Below are positions 55,240 through 63,886 of a DNA stretch of 64,000 bases, in pieces; the first letter of the stretch is position 1; every line of letters begins with the position of its first letter. The DNA is from Terrabacter sp. Root85 (GTDB lineage Bacteria > Actinomycetota > Actinomycetes > Actinomycetales > Dermatophilaceae), in NCBI RefSeq assembly GCF_001429185.1, contig NZ_LMIW01000011.1, forward strand, positions 307,078-371,077. Direction: 5' to 3'. The notes under the pieces are model-generated. The model ran no database searches and had not been told where the DNA came from. It worked only from the letters and a program-made list of their open reading frames with translations. The position numbers and the translations under genes were made by a program.

Positions 55240-56499
55240 GTGCTCGTGACCGACCGCTCCGCTTCGCTGCCCTTCGAGGCCATCGCCCGAACCGTCGAGC
55301 AGCATGCCGCGGAGCTGGTCGCGATCCGTCGCGACCTGCACACGCACCCGGAGCTCGGACGTGGCGAGGTGCGCACGACGGCACTCGTCGCCGAGCGTCT
55401 CGAGCGCGCCGGCATCGGCGTCCGGCGACTGCGCGGCACGGGCCTCGTCGCCGACCTCGGCGCCACGAACCCCTCGCACCGGATCGCGCTGCGCGCCGAC
55501 ATCGACGCCCTGCCGATCCGTGAGCAGACCGGCCTCGAGTTCGCGTCCCGGACCGACGGCGTCAGCCACTCGTGCGGCCACGACGTGCACACGACCGCGC
55601 TCATCGGCGCGGCGCTCGCCCTCAAGGAGGTCGAGGAGCGGCTCGCCTCGGCCGGCGTCGGCGCGCGGCTGATCTTCCAGCCCGCCGAGGAGCTCATGCC
55701 CGGCGGCGCCGAGGACGTCGTGGCCCAGGACGGCCTCGTCGGGGTCGACCGGATCTTCGCGCTCCACTGCGACCCCAACCTCGACGCGGGCCAGGTGGGC
55801 CTGCGCGTCGGCGCCATCACCGCGGCCGCCGACCAGATCGAGGTCACGCTCTCCGGTCGGGGCGGCCACACGTCGCGCCCGCACCTCACCCAGGACCTCA
55901 CGTACGCCCTCGCCAAGGTCGTCACCGACGTGCCGGCCGTCCTGTCACGCCGACTCGACCCGCGCGCGGGCGCGGCTCTCGTGTGGGGCTCGATCCACTC
56001 CGGCGGGGCGCACAACGTCATCCCGTCGTCGGGCAAGGTCGGCGGCACGCTGCGCATGCTCGACGCCGGCATCTGGGAGGGCGTCGAGCGCCTCCTCGAG
56101 GCCGTCGTCCACGAGGTCGTCAAGCCGTATGCCGTCCAGGCCGACGTGCTCATCACCAAGGGCGTGCCCCCGGTCGTCAACGACGCCGGCTGCATCGACG
56201 CCCTCACGGCCGCCGTGACCGGCACCGGGTCGTTCGTCGCGCCGACGCCGCAGTCGCTCGGCGGCGAGGACTTCGCGTGGTACCTCACCCACGTGCCCGG
56301 CGCCATGGCCCGGCTCGGGACCCGCTCACCCGGCGGCCCGACCTACGACCTGCACCGGGGCGACCTCGTCGTCGACGAGGGCGCGATCGTCGTCGGGGCC
56401 CGGACGTTGGCCGGTGTCGTCTTCGCGGCGGCCGCCCGACTGGCCGGCACACCGGCCCTCGGGGGCGTCTCTCCTCTGAGCGCGGTCGCGGATCGGTAA
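55240..56499 (+). CDS. M20-family amidohydrolase/carboxypeptidase
   Basis: A 419-residue metal-dependent amidohydrolase of the hippurate/indole-acetyl amidohydrolase type. The metal-ligand motifs are RRDLHTHPELG, the SHSCGHDVHTTALIGAAL segment with the His-Asp pair, QPAEELMPGGA with the catalytic Glu pair and ALHCDPNL, and a dimerisation insert GRGGHTSRPH. Typical substrates are N-acylated amino acids. The start is GTG at 55240 or GTG at 55246; TAGACT 3-9 nt upstream suggests a leaderless start. It is not linked to a clear operon. Confidence 0.9.
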   Translation: MLVTDRSASLPFEAIARTVEQHAAELVAIRRDLHTHPELGRGEVRTTALVAERLERAGIGVRRLRGTGLVADLGATNPSHRIALRADIDALPIREQTGLEFASRTDGVSHSCGHDVHTTALIGAALALKEVEERLASAGVGARLIFQPAEELMPGGAEDVVAQDGLVGVDRIFALHCDPNLDAGQVGLRVGAITAAADQIEVTLSGRGGHTSRPHLTQDLTYALAKVVTDVPAVLSRRLDPRAGAALVWGSIHSGGAHNVIPSSGKVGGTLRMLDAGIWEGVERLLEAVVHEVVKPYAVQADVLITKGVPPVVNDAGCIDALTAAVTGTGSFVAPTPQSLGGEDFAWYLTHVPGAMARLGTRSPGGPTYDLHRGDLVVDEGAIVVGARTLAGVVFAAAARLAGTPALGGVSPLSAVADR

Positions 56500-56600
56500 C
56501 ACTTCCTGCGACTTCCCCCGAGCCGAACAGATCTTGTCGTGCCGGGGTCTACAGTTCCGTGCTATCTGGGCCGATGTCGTCGTCGGCCCCGCGGAATCTA

Positions 56601-56605
56601 AGGAG
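56601..56605 (+). promoter_or_regulatory. Ribosome-binding site of the BMP lipoprotein gene
   Basis: AGGAG ends 6 nt before a TTG codon. It decides the start against a longer frame from 56534, which has no site and no signal peptide at its N-terminus. Confidence 0.7.
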
Positions 56606-56611
56606 CACCTC

Positions 56612-57682
56612 TTGCGTCACGCAACCAAGGTCGCGGCCGTTGTCGCCGCCGCCGCGCTGGGCCTCGCGGCCTGCGGCAGCAGCAGCGACAACACGCCCGC
56701 GGGCAGCAACACCTCGGCCGGCAGCACCGGCACGCAGGCCGCCGGCAAGAAGATCGTCGTCGGTATCGCCTACGGCGTCGGCGGTCGTGGTGACCAGTCC
56801 TTCAACGCGTCGGCGGCCGTGGGCCTCGACAAGGCGAAGGCCGACCTCGGTGTCGAGTTCAAGGAGGCCACGCAGGTCAACGGTGAGAGCGAGGCTGCCA
56901 CCGAGGAGCGCCTGCAGCAGTTCATCGACGCGGGCGCGACCCACGTCATCGGTGTCGGCTTCGCCTACGCCAAGGCCATCGGCACGGTCGCCAAGGCCAA
57001 CCCCGACGTCAAGTTCGCGATCATCGACGACGCGTCCCCCGACTCGGCCGGCGCCAACGTCGCCCAGCTGACCTTCGCCGAGGAGCAGGGCTCCTTCCTC
57101 GTCGGTGCGGCCGCCGCGCTGAAGTCCAAGACCAACACGGTCGGCTTCGTCGGGGGCGTCGCCACCGACCTCATCAAGAAGTTCGAGGCGGGCTACATCG
57201 CCGGCGCCAAGGCGGCCAACCCGTCGATCGTCGTCAAGAGCCAGTACCTCTCGCAGCCGCCGGACTTCTCCGGCTTCAACGACCCCGCCAAGGGCAAGAC
57301 GGCCGCTGAGGGCCTCTACCAGGGCGGCGCCGACGTGGTCTACCACGCCGCGGGCGGCTCGGGCAGCGGTGTCTTCACGGCCGCCAAGGCTGCTGGCAAG
57401 CTCGCCATCGGTGTCGACTCCGACCAGGCCCTGACGGCCACGCCGGACGTCCGCGACGTCATCCTCACCTCGATGATCAAGAAGGTCGACGTGGCGGTCT
57501 ACGACTTCCTCAAGTCGGGTGCCGCGGGCACCGACATCACGGGCAACAAGGTCTACGACCTCAAGGCCGGCGGCGTCGACTACGCCACGACCGGTGGCAA
57601 GGTCGACGACATCAAGTCGAAGCTCGACGACTACAAGCAGAAGATCATCGCGGGCGAGATCAAGGTCCCGACCGCACCCTGA
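56612..57682 (+). CDS. BMP-family nucleoside-binding lipoprotein
   Basis: A 356-residue substrate-binding protein of an ABC importer. The TTG start gives a typical lipoprotein signal: MRHATK, a hydrophobic run and the lipobox LGLAAC (C21). The mature part matches the PnrA/Med family (GVGGRGDQSFN, ATEERLQQFIDAGATHVIGVGF, GFVGGVATDLIKKFEAGYIAGA, YHAAGGSGSGVF). It binds a nucleoside outside the membrane and passes it to the two permeases downstream. The start of a six-gene nucleoside salvage cluster. Confidence 0.93.
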   Translation: MRHATKVAAVVAAAALGLAACGSSSDNTPAGSNTSAGSTGTQAAGKKIVVGIAYGVGGRGDQSFNASAAVGLDKAKADLGVEFKEATQVNGESEAATEERLQQFIDAGATHVIGVGFAYAKAIGTVAKANPDVKFAIIDDASPDSAGANVAQLTFAEEQGSFLVGAAAALKSKTNTVGFVGGVATDLIKKFEAGYIAGAKAANPSIVVKSQYLSQPPDFSGFNDPAKGKTAAEGLYQGGADVVYHAAGGSGSGVFTAAKAAGKLAIGVDSDQALTATPDVRDVILTSMIKKVDVAVYDFLKSGAAGTDITGNKVYDLKAGGVDYATTGGKVDDIKSKLDDYKQKIIAGEIKVPTAP

Positions 57683-57728
57683 TCCTCGAGAGCCTCGAGA
57701 TCCCCTCTGAATGATCCCCGAGCGGGGC

Positions 57729-57771
57729 GACACGGCCCGGGCGGCGCGGTAGCGTCGTCGCGGGCCGTGTC
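57729..57771 (+). promoter_or_regulatory. Intercistronic stem-loop between binding protein and ATPase genes
   Basis: GACACGGCCCG (57729-57739) and CGGGCCGTGTC (57761-57771) form a perfect 11-bp stem with a 21-nt loop. Such a structure after a binding-protein gene can protect the upstream mRNA or partly stop transcription, giving more binding protein than transporter. Confidence 0.6.
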
Positions 57772-57785
57772 CGTCCCCGGCTCCG

Positions 57786-59429
57786 GTGGTCGGTCGGGAC
57801 GTCCTTCGACCCGGCCCCACGAACCACCCGCCCGGACTCCTCTCCGGGCCTGGACGAGGAGTTGTCGCCATCACCGCAGCACCTGCGCGACCCGACGGGA
57901 CGTCGGACGCCCACCCCGCCGTTCAACTCGAGGGGATCACCAAGCGGTTCCCCGGAGTCGTCGCCAACAAGGACATCGGTTTCTCGGTCGCGCGCGGCAC
58001 GGTCCACGCGATCGTCGGTGAGAACGGCGCCGGCAAGTCGACGCTGATGAAGATCCTCTACGGCGTCCAGCGCCCGGACGAGGGGTCCATCAGCATCGGC
58101 GGTCGAGTCGTCGACCTGCACTCGCCGGCCGACGCCATCGCCGCCGGCATCGGCATGGTCTTCCAGCACTTCCAGCTCGCAGACAACTTCACGGTCCTCG
58201 AGAACGTCGTCCTCGGCGCCGAGAAGCTGCACGGCATCGGCGACGCAGCCCGACGCGAGATCACGCGCATCTCGGACGAGTACGGCCTCGACGTCGACCC
58301 CGACGCCCTGGTGGACGACCTGGGGGTCGGTGCGCGCCAGCGCATCGAGATCCTCAAGGTCCTCTACCGCGGCGCCAAGATCATCATCCTCGACGAGCCC
58401 ACCGCGGTCCTCGTGCCGCAGGAGGTCGACGAGCTCTTCGACAACCTCCGCGAGCTCAAGTCCGAGGGCCTGACCGTCCTGTTCATCTCGCACAAGCTCG
58501 ACGAGGTGCTCTCGGTCGCCGACTCCATCACGGTGATCCGACGCGGCACGACCGTCGACACCGTCGACCCGTCGTCGGTCAACGCGCGCCAGCTCGCCGA
58601 GCTCATGGTCGGGGCCGAGCTCCCCACCCCGCAGACGGAGGAGTCCACGGTCACCGACCGCGTCGTGCTGCGCATCGAGGACATCGTCCTCGCGGGCGCC
58701 GGTGCCGGCCGCAACGTGCTCGACGGCATCTCGCTGACCATCCACGCGGGTGAGGTGCTGGGCATCGCCGGCGTCGAGGGCAACGGCCAGGCCGAGCTCG
58801 TCGAGGTCATCATGGGGATGCGCGAGCCCACGTCCGGGCTCGTCTTCCTCGGCGACACCGACATCTCCGACTGGCGCACGCGGGAGATCCGGGAGGCCGG
58901 CGTCGCCTACATCCCCGAGGACCGCCAGCGGCACGCCCTGCTCCTCGAGGCCCCGCTCTGGGAGAACCGCATCCTCGGCCACCAGACCGAGGAGCCGAAC
59001 GTCCGCGGCTTCATCATCAACGCCGCGGGGGCCAAGGCCGACACCGAGCGGATCGTCAAGGAGTACGACGTCCGCACACCCTCGATCAACGTCAAGGCGG
59101 GGTCGCTCTCCGGCGGCAACCAGCAGAAGCTCATCGTCGGCCGCGAGATGAGCCACCAGCCCAAGGTGCTCGTCGCCGCACACCCGACGCGCGGTGTCGA
59201 CGTCGGCGCCCAGTCGAGCATCTGGGACATCATCCGCCAGGCGCGGCGCGACGGCCTCGCCGTCCTGCTCATCTCGGCCGACCTCGAGGAGCTGATCGGA
59301 CTCTCCGACACCATCGAGGTGATCCTGCGCGGGCGGCTCACCGGCACGTTCGACCCCGACACCGTCACCGCCGAGGACCTCGGTGCGGCCATGACCGGAG
59401 CTGCTGCCAACCCGGAGGAGACCCGATGA
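57786..59429 (+). CDS. Nucleoside ABC importer ATPase (two nucleotide-binding domains)
   Basis: A protein of up to 547 residues with two fused ATPase domains. The first has Walker A GENGAGKST, a degenerate signature LGVGARQRIEIL and Walker B IIILDEPTAVL. The second has a degenerate Walker A GVEGNGQAE and an intact signature LSGGNQQKL, as usual for sugar/nucleoside importers. The start is uncertain: GTG at 57786 has no ribosome site, while GAGGAG at 57856-57861 sits 8 nt before an ATC at 57870 (reading ITAAPARPDG). Every in-frame ATG/GTG/TTG between them is absent. It overlaps the first permease gene by 4 nt. Confidence 0.93.
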   Translation: MVGRDVLRPGPTNHPPGLLSGPGRGVVAITAAPARPDGTSDAHPAVQLEGITKRFPGVVANKDIGFSVARGTVHAIVGENGAGKSTLMKILYGVQRPDEGSISIGGRVVDLHSPADAIAAGIGMVFQHFQLADNFTVLENVVLGAEKLHGIGDAARREITRISDEYGLDVDPDALVDDLGVGARQRIEILKVLYRGAKIIILDEPTAVLVPQEVDELFDNLRELKSEGLTVLFISHKLDEVLSVADSITVIRRGTTVDTVDPSSVNARQLAELMVGAELPTPQTEESTVTDRVVLRIEDIVLAGAGAGRNVLDGISLTIHAGEVLGIAGVEGNGQAELVEVIMGMREPTSGLVFLGDTDISDWRTREIREAGVAYIPEDRQRHALLLEAPLWENRILGHQTEEPNVRGFIINAAGAKADTERIVKEYDVRTPSINVKAGSLSGGNQQKLIVGREMSHQPKVLVAAHPTRGVDVGAQSSIWDIIRQARRDGLAVLLISADLEELIGLSDTIEVILRGRLTGTFDPDTVTAEDLGAAMTGAAANPEETR

Positions 59430-60544
59430 GCACGTTCAGCCCCCGCAAGCTCCTCCTCGCCGTCGCGGCGCCCGTGCTCGCGCTCGTCGTCGCGTTCCTC
59501 GTGACCTCGGCCATCCTGCTGCTCCTCGGGGACCCGGTGGTCGAGGTCTGGCAGACGATCCTCAGCTGGCCCAAGCCGCGACAGCTCGTCCAGATCGTCA
59601 ACGGCGCCACGGTCTACTACCTCTCGGCCGTCGCGGTCGCGGTCGGCTTCCGGATGAACCTCTTCAACATCGGCGTCGACGGTCAGTACCGCGTCGCGGT
59701 CTTCGCCGGAGCGGCCTTCGCCGGTCAGGCCTGGTTCCCCGGCCCGCTCAACGTCCTCCTGACGATCGTCGTGGCGATGGTCGCCGGAGGCCTCTGGGCG
59801 AGCATCGCCGCCTACCTCAAGGTCCGCCGCGGCATCTCCGAGGTGATCAGCACGATCATGCTCAATGCGATCGCGACCGGCGTCGTGCAGTGGCTGCTGC
59901 TCAAGGTCGCGGTCAAGCAGCAGGGCAGCAACAGCATCTCGACGAAGCCGATCCCCGAGTCCTCGCAGCTCGACGGTCTCGGCCTCATCCCGGGCGCGAC
60001 CAACAAGGTCTACACGCTCATCCTGCTCGCCGTGCTCGTCGGCGCCCTCTACTGGTTCGTCATCAACAAGACCCGGTTCGGCTTCGACCTGCGCGCGACG
60101 GGCCGCTCCGAGAGCGCCGCGGTCGCCAGCGGCGTCAAGGTGCCGCGCATGGTCGTCACCACGATGATCGCCTCCGGTGCTCTGGCGGGCCTCATCGGCA
60201 TGCCGCTGCTCTTCGGTCAGGACCACAGCTACGGCACGACGTTCCAGGCCGGACTCGGCTTCGCCGGCATCGGCATCGCGCTGCTCGGTCGCAACCACCC
60301 GCTCGGCATCGCGGCCGCGGCCCTGCTGTGGTCGTTCCTCGACGTGCAGAGCAACGCGCTGCAGATCCGCGCCGGGGTCGCCTCCGAGGTCGTCTTCATC
60401 ATCCAGGGCGTGATCCTCTTCGCCGTCGTCATCGCCTACGAGCTGATCCGTCGCGCCGACGTGCGCCTCGAGCAGCAGCGGGTGGCGAGGGAGCTGGCCG
60501 CGACGAGATCCGATGCCCCCACCCCGGAAGGAGCGACGGCATGA
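59426..60544 (+). CDS. Nucleoside ABC importer permease 1
   Basis: A 372-residue permease of the branched-chain/nucleoside family with about ten helices. The conserved elements FRMNLFNIGVDGQYRVA and GISEVISTIMLNAIA and GFAGIGIALLGRNHPLGI are present. It begins at the ATGA overlap with the ATPase gene and ends in an ATGA overlap with permease 2 (60541-60544), so the two halves are made together. It carries nucleosides across the membrane with permease 2. Confidence 0.94.
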   Translation: MSTFSPRKLLLAVAAPVLALVVAFLVTSAILLLLGDPVVEVWQTILSWPKPRQLVQIVNGATVYYLSAVAVAVGFRMNLFNIGVDGQYRVAVFAGAAFAGQAWFPGPLNVLLTIVVAMVAGGLWASIAAYLKVRRGISEVISTIMLNAIATGVVQWLLLKVAVKQQGSNSISTKPIPESSQLDGLGLIPGATNKVYTLILLAVLVGALYWFVINKTRFGFDLRATGRSESAAVASGVKVPRMVVTTMIASGALAGLIGMPLLFGQDHSYGTTFQAGLGFAGIGIALLGRNHPLGIAAAALLWSFLDVQSNALQIRAGVASEVVFIIQGVILFAVVIAYELIRRADVRLEQQRVARELAATRSDAPTPEGATA

Positions 60545-61809
60545 GTGTCACTGGTCTGGACGCCGGCGTCGAGAAGGTCACCGCCACCCCGCGCCGGCTC
60601 CGCCTGAGCCCGCTCCAGTGGGTCGGGGTCGGCCTCGGTGCCGTGCTCGTGCTCTCGATCCTCCGTGTCGTCACCGGCGCCAACGACGTCGACTCGTCCG
60701 GGCTGCTCATCGCGGCCTTCGGACTCGCCGTGCCCATCGCCCTCGCCGGTCTCGGCGGTCTCTGGTCCGAGCGCGCCGGCGTCGTCAACATCGGCCTCGA
60801 GGGCATGATGATCCTCGGCACCTGGGGTGCCGGTTTCCTCGGCTACCACCTCGGCCCGTGGTGGGGTCTCGTCGGAGCGGTCATCGGCGGCGCGGTCGGT
60901 GGACTCATCCACGCCATCGCGACGGTGACCTTCGGCGTCGACCACATCGTCTCGGGTGTGGCGCTCAACATCGTGGCGCTCGGCTTCGCGAAGTACCTCT
61001 CGGTGCGCTTCTTCAGCACCCTCCCGGGTGGCGGCCCGACGCAGTCGCCGCCGCTCGAGGAGCTGCCGACGATCAGCATCCCGGGCCTGTCCGACGCCCT
61101 CGGTGAGCTGGAGCAGAAGCACATCTTCTTCATCTCCGACCTCGCCGGCGTGCTCCGTGCCTTCTGCACCAACGTGTCGGTCGTGACGATCCTCGCCGTC
61201 CTGCTCTTCATCGCGACGGCCTACATCCTGTGGCGCTCGACCTTCGGCCTGCGTCTGCGCTCCGTCGGCGAGTCCCCGGTCGCGGCCGAGTCGCTCGGTG
61301 TCAACGTGCTGCGCTACAAGTTCCTGGCCGTCCTCGTCTCGGGCGGTCTGGCCGGTCTCGGCGGTGGCTTCCTCGCCCTCGTCGCGGCCAACGTGTTCCG
61401 GGACGGGCAGACGGGTGGTCGTGGCTACATCGGCCTCGCAGCCATGATCTTCGGCAACTGGCGCCCCGGCGGTCTGATGGCCGGTTCGGTGCTCTTCGGC
61501 TACACCGACGCGGCCCAGCTGCGCGGTGGCGGCACGACCGTCCACGCCTTCCTCCTGCTGCTCGCGGTGCTGCTCGTCGGCATCGGGATCTGGCAGATCG
61601 TCCGCAAGGGCCGCGTGGTGCAGGGCGTCATCGCCCTCGCCGTCGGTGTGATCGTCGGTGCCTGGTACGCCCTGACCGACATCGTGCCGCCGGAGCTGTC
61701 GAGCACGCTGCCCTACGTCACGACCCTGCTCGTGCTGGCGTTCGCCTCGCAACGCCTGCGCATGCCGGCGGCCGACGGGCAGATCTACCGCAAGGGCGAG
61801 GGGCACTAG
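60541..61809 (+). CDS. Nucleoside ABC importer permease 2
   Basis: A 422-residue permease with about ten helices, longer than its partner owing to a C-terminal extension with two to three more helices. Landmarks are GLWSERAGVVNIGLEGMMILG, TFGVDHIVSGVALNIVALG and GGLAGLGGGFLALV. It pairs with permease 1. Its stop shares a base with the GTG of the cytidine deaminase gene (TAGTG at 61807-61811). Confidence 0.94.
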   Translation: MSVTGLDAGVEKVTATPRRLRLSPLQWVGVGLGAVLVLSILRVVTGANDVDSSGLLIAAFGLAVPIALAGLGGLWSERAGVVNIGLEGMMILGTWGAGFLGYHLGPWWGLVGAVIGGAVGGLIHAIATVTFGVDHIVSGVALNIVALGFAKYLSVRFFSTLPGGGPTQSPPLEELPTISIPGLSDALGELEQKHIFFISDLAGVLRAFCTNVSVVTILAVLLFIATAYILWRSTFGLRLRSVGESPVAAESLGVNVLRYKFLAVLVSGGLAGLGGGFLALVAANVFRDGQTGGRGYIGLAAMIFGNWRPGGLMAGSVLFGYTDAAQLRGGGTTVHAFLLLLAVLLVGIGIWQIVRKGRVVQGVIALAVGVIVGAWYALTDIVPPELSSTLPYVTTLLVLAFASQRLRMPAADGQIYRKGEGH

Positions 61810-62243
61810 TGGCCGACACGACGAGTCCGCAGCCCAGCACCTCCGACGCGGTCGACTGGGAGTCGCTGCGCCTGCGCGCGGTCGAGCTCATGGAGCGGGC
61901 GTACGCGCCCTACTCCCGGTTCCGCGTCGGTGTCGCCGGCCTCGTCGACGACGGGCGGGTCGTCGCCGGCTGCAACGTCGAGAACGCCGCCTACGGCGTG
62001 GCTCTCTGTGCCGAGTGCGGCATGGTGTCCGAGCTGCACGCCACGGGTGGCGGACGCCTCACCGCGGTCTTCTGCGTGGGGGGCGACGGTCAGGCTCTCA
62101 TGCCGTGCGGTCGCTGCCGGCAGCTCCTCTGGGAGAACGGCGGGCCCCGGTGCCTGCTCATGACCCCCGAGGGCGTGCTCCCGATGTCGGCGGTCCTGCC
62201 GCAGGCGTTCGGGGCCGAGGACCTGCGTCACGCCGAGGGCTGA
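61809..62243 (+). CDS. cdd: Cytidine deaminase
   Basis: A 144-residue tetrameric-type cytidine deaminase. The zinc-site motifs are CAE (67-69, in VALCAECGM) and PCGRC (99-103), and the N-terminal AYAPYSRFRVGVA is typical. It turns imported cytidine and deoxycytidine into uridine and deoxyuridine, which thymidine phosphorylase encoded next can use. The GTG start is coupled to the permease stop. Confidence 0.95.
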   Translation: MADTTSPQPSTSDAVDWESLRLRAVELMERAYAPYSRFRVGVAGLVDDGRVVAGCNVENAAYGVALCAECGMVSELHATGGGRLTAVFCVGGDGQALMPCGRCRQLLWENGGPRCLLMTPEGVLPMSAVLPQAFGAEDLRHAEG

Positions 62244-62287
62244 ACACGTCCGCTCCCGGTCGTGCTCCGGCACCGACGGCGCTGGGA

Positions 62288-62299
62288 CATGATGGTCCC
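62288..62299 (+). promoter_or_regulatory. Candidate leaderless promoter of the thymidine phosphorylase gene
   Basis: CATGAT (62288-62293), then GGTCCC and the GTG start. It suggests expression apart from the upstream transporter. Confidence 0.4.
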
Positions 62300-63589
62300 G
62301 TGAGTGAAGCCTTCGATGCCGTAGACGTCATTTCCGCCAAGCGCGACCGGGCCGAGCTGTCCGACGCCCAGATCGACTGGGTCATCGACGCGTACACGAG
62401 GGGCGCCGTCGCCGAGGAGCAGATGTCGGCGCTCGCGATGGCGATCTACCTCAACGGGATGAACCCGCGCGAGATCGCCCGCTGGGCCGACGCGATGATC
62501 CGCTCGGGTGAGCGGCTCGACTTCTCGGGACTGTCCCGCCCCACGAGCGACAAGCACTCGACCGGGGGAGTGGGCGACAAGATCACCCTTCCCCTGGCGC
62601 CGATCGTCGCAGCCTGCGGCGTCGCGGTCCCGCAGCTCTCGGGCCGCGGCCTCGGGCACACGGGCGGCACGCTCGACAAGCTCGAGTCGATCCCCGGGTG
62701 GGGGGCCGACGTGTCCAACGAGCAGATGATGGCCCAGCTCGAGGACGTCGGCGCCGTCATCTGCGCCGCCGGCACGGGCCTCGCCCCGGCCGACAAGAAG
62801 CTGTATGCGTTGCGCGACGTCACGGGGACCGTCTCCTGCGTGCCCCTCATCGCGACCTCCATCATGAGCAAGAAGATCGCCGAGGGCACCGGGTCCCTCG
62901 TCCTCGACGTCAAGGTCGGGTCGGGCGCGTTCATGAAGGAGCTCGGGCAGGCCCGCGAGCTCGCGGAGACCATGGTCCGCCTCGGCACCGATGCCGGCGT
63001 GCACACGGTCGCCCTGCTCACGAACATGGAGACTCCGCTCGGGCTCACGGCGGGCAACGCGCTCGAGGTGCGGGAGTCCGTCGAGGTGCTCGCCGGCGGG
63101 GGCCCGGGTGACGTCGTCGAGCTCACGCTCGCCCTCGCGCGGGAGATGGTCGCGGGTGCGGGCCGCTCCGACATCGACCCGGCGGACGTGCTCGCGGACG
63201 GCCGGGCGATGGACGTCTGGCGTCGGATGATCCGCGCCCAGGGGGGAGACCCCGACGCGGAGCTGCCGACGGCCAAGGAGACCCACCACGTGCTCGCGCC
63301 GGCCGACGGGGTGCTCGTCCAGCTGGACGCCCTCGCTGTCGGGGTCGCCGCGTGGCGCCTCGGCGCCGGGCGGGCCCGCAAGGAGGACCCGGTCCAGGCC
63401 GGGGCGGGTGTCGAGCTGCATCACAAGCCCGGCGCGACCGTCCGTGGGGGAGAGCCGCTCATGACGCTGCACACCGACGAGCCGGAGCGGTTCGCCCGGG
63501 CGCTCGAGGCGCTCGAGGGCGGCTTCACGATCGCCCCCGAGGGGTCGCGGCCGGACCTGCCCCCGATCGTCATCGACCGGGTCTCCTGA
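62300..63589 (+). CDS. deoA: Thymidine phosphorylase (pyrimidine-nucleoside phosphorylase)
   Basis: A 429-residue enzyme that splits thymidine and deoxyuridine with phosphate into base and deoxyribose-1-phosphate. The SDKHSTGGVGDK loop binds phosphate, followed by MSGRGLGHTGGTLDKLE-like (here QLSGRGLGHTGG) and LIATSIMSKKIAEGTGSLVLDVKVGSGAFMK. The last carries the catalytic Lys and Ser. It completes the nucleoside salvage cluster. GTG at 62300 is the start, with a -10-like CATGAT just before. Confidence 0.95.
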   Translation: MSEAFDAVDVISAKRDRAELSDAQIDWVIDAYTRGAVAEEQMSALAMAIYLNGMNPREIARWADAMIRSGERLDFSGLSRPTSDKHSTGGVGDKITLPLAPIVAACGVAVPQLSGRGLGHTGGTLDKLESIPGWGADVSNEQMMAQLEDVGAVICAAGTGLAPADKKLYALRDVTGTVSCVPLIATSIMSKKIAEGTGSLVLDVKVGSGAFMKELGQARELAETMVRLGTDAGVHTVALLTNMETPLGLTAGNALEVRESVEVLAGGGPGDVVELTLALAREMVAGAGRSDIDPADVLADGRAMDVWRRMIRAQGGDPDAELPTAKETHHVLAPADGVLVQLDALAVGVAAWRLGAGRARKEDPVQAGAGVELHHKPGATVRGGEPLMTLHTDEPERFARALEALEGGFTIAPEGSRPDLPPIVIDRVS

Positions 63590-63605
63590 CTCTCGCGTGC
63601 CCGTC

Positions 63606-63645
63606 CGTGGTGGTCGGCGGATGCTCCGACAGACCGGCCACCACG
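63606..63645 (+). terminator. Terminator after the thymidine phosphorylase gene
   Basis: CGTGGTGGTCGG (63606-63617) pairs with CCGGCCACCACG (63634-63645), 12 bp with one G-T pair and a 16-nt loop. It lies 16 nt after the stop and before the rrn promoters. Confidence 0.7.
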
Positions 63646-63672
63646 GGTCTGTGGCGCTGTGCCGGGGGCGAT

Positions 63673-63702
63673 TTGGGGAATCCCGGGGGACCGGGCTACT
63701 GT
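63673..63702 (+). promoter_or_regulatory. Possible upstream rrn promoter
   Basis: TTGGGG (63673-63678), 18 nt, TACTGT (63697-63702). The match to consensus is moderate; it may be P1 of the rRNA operon. Confidence 0.35.
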
Positions 63703-63857
63703 TCTCTTCGTCAGCCCGACAGGGAGGAACGGACGCCACCGCGGCGGTGAGAGATCACCGAGCGAAGCTGGCCGGTCCCGGGGTCTGACGAGTGTCCGGA
63801 GTGTCCGACCCAGTCGGGTCTGCTCCGGAGAGCAGGTTCCGCCCGCATCACCGTGGT

Positions 63858-63886
63858 TTGACTCGGTGGGGCGCGGCGGGTAAGTT
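63858..63886 (+). promoter_or_regulatory. Strong rrn promoter
   Basis: TTGACT (63858-63863), exactly 17 nt, TAAGTT (63881-63886). Both hexamers are close to the sigma-70 consensus and the spacing is ideal, the best promoter in the window. Confidence 0.75.

Noticed and set aside
53173..55884. A 903-codon minus-strand frame over psuG/psuK
   Set aside because: Shadow of the real genes; it has no domain and crosses several stops and starts of conserved genes.
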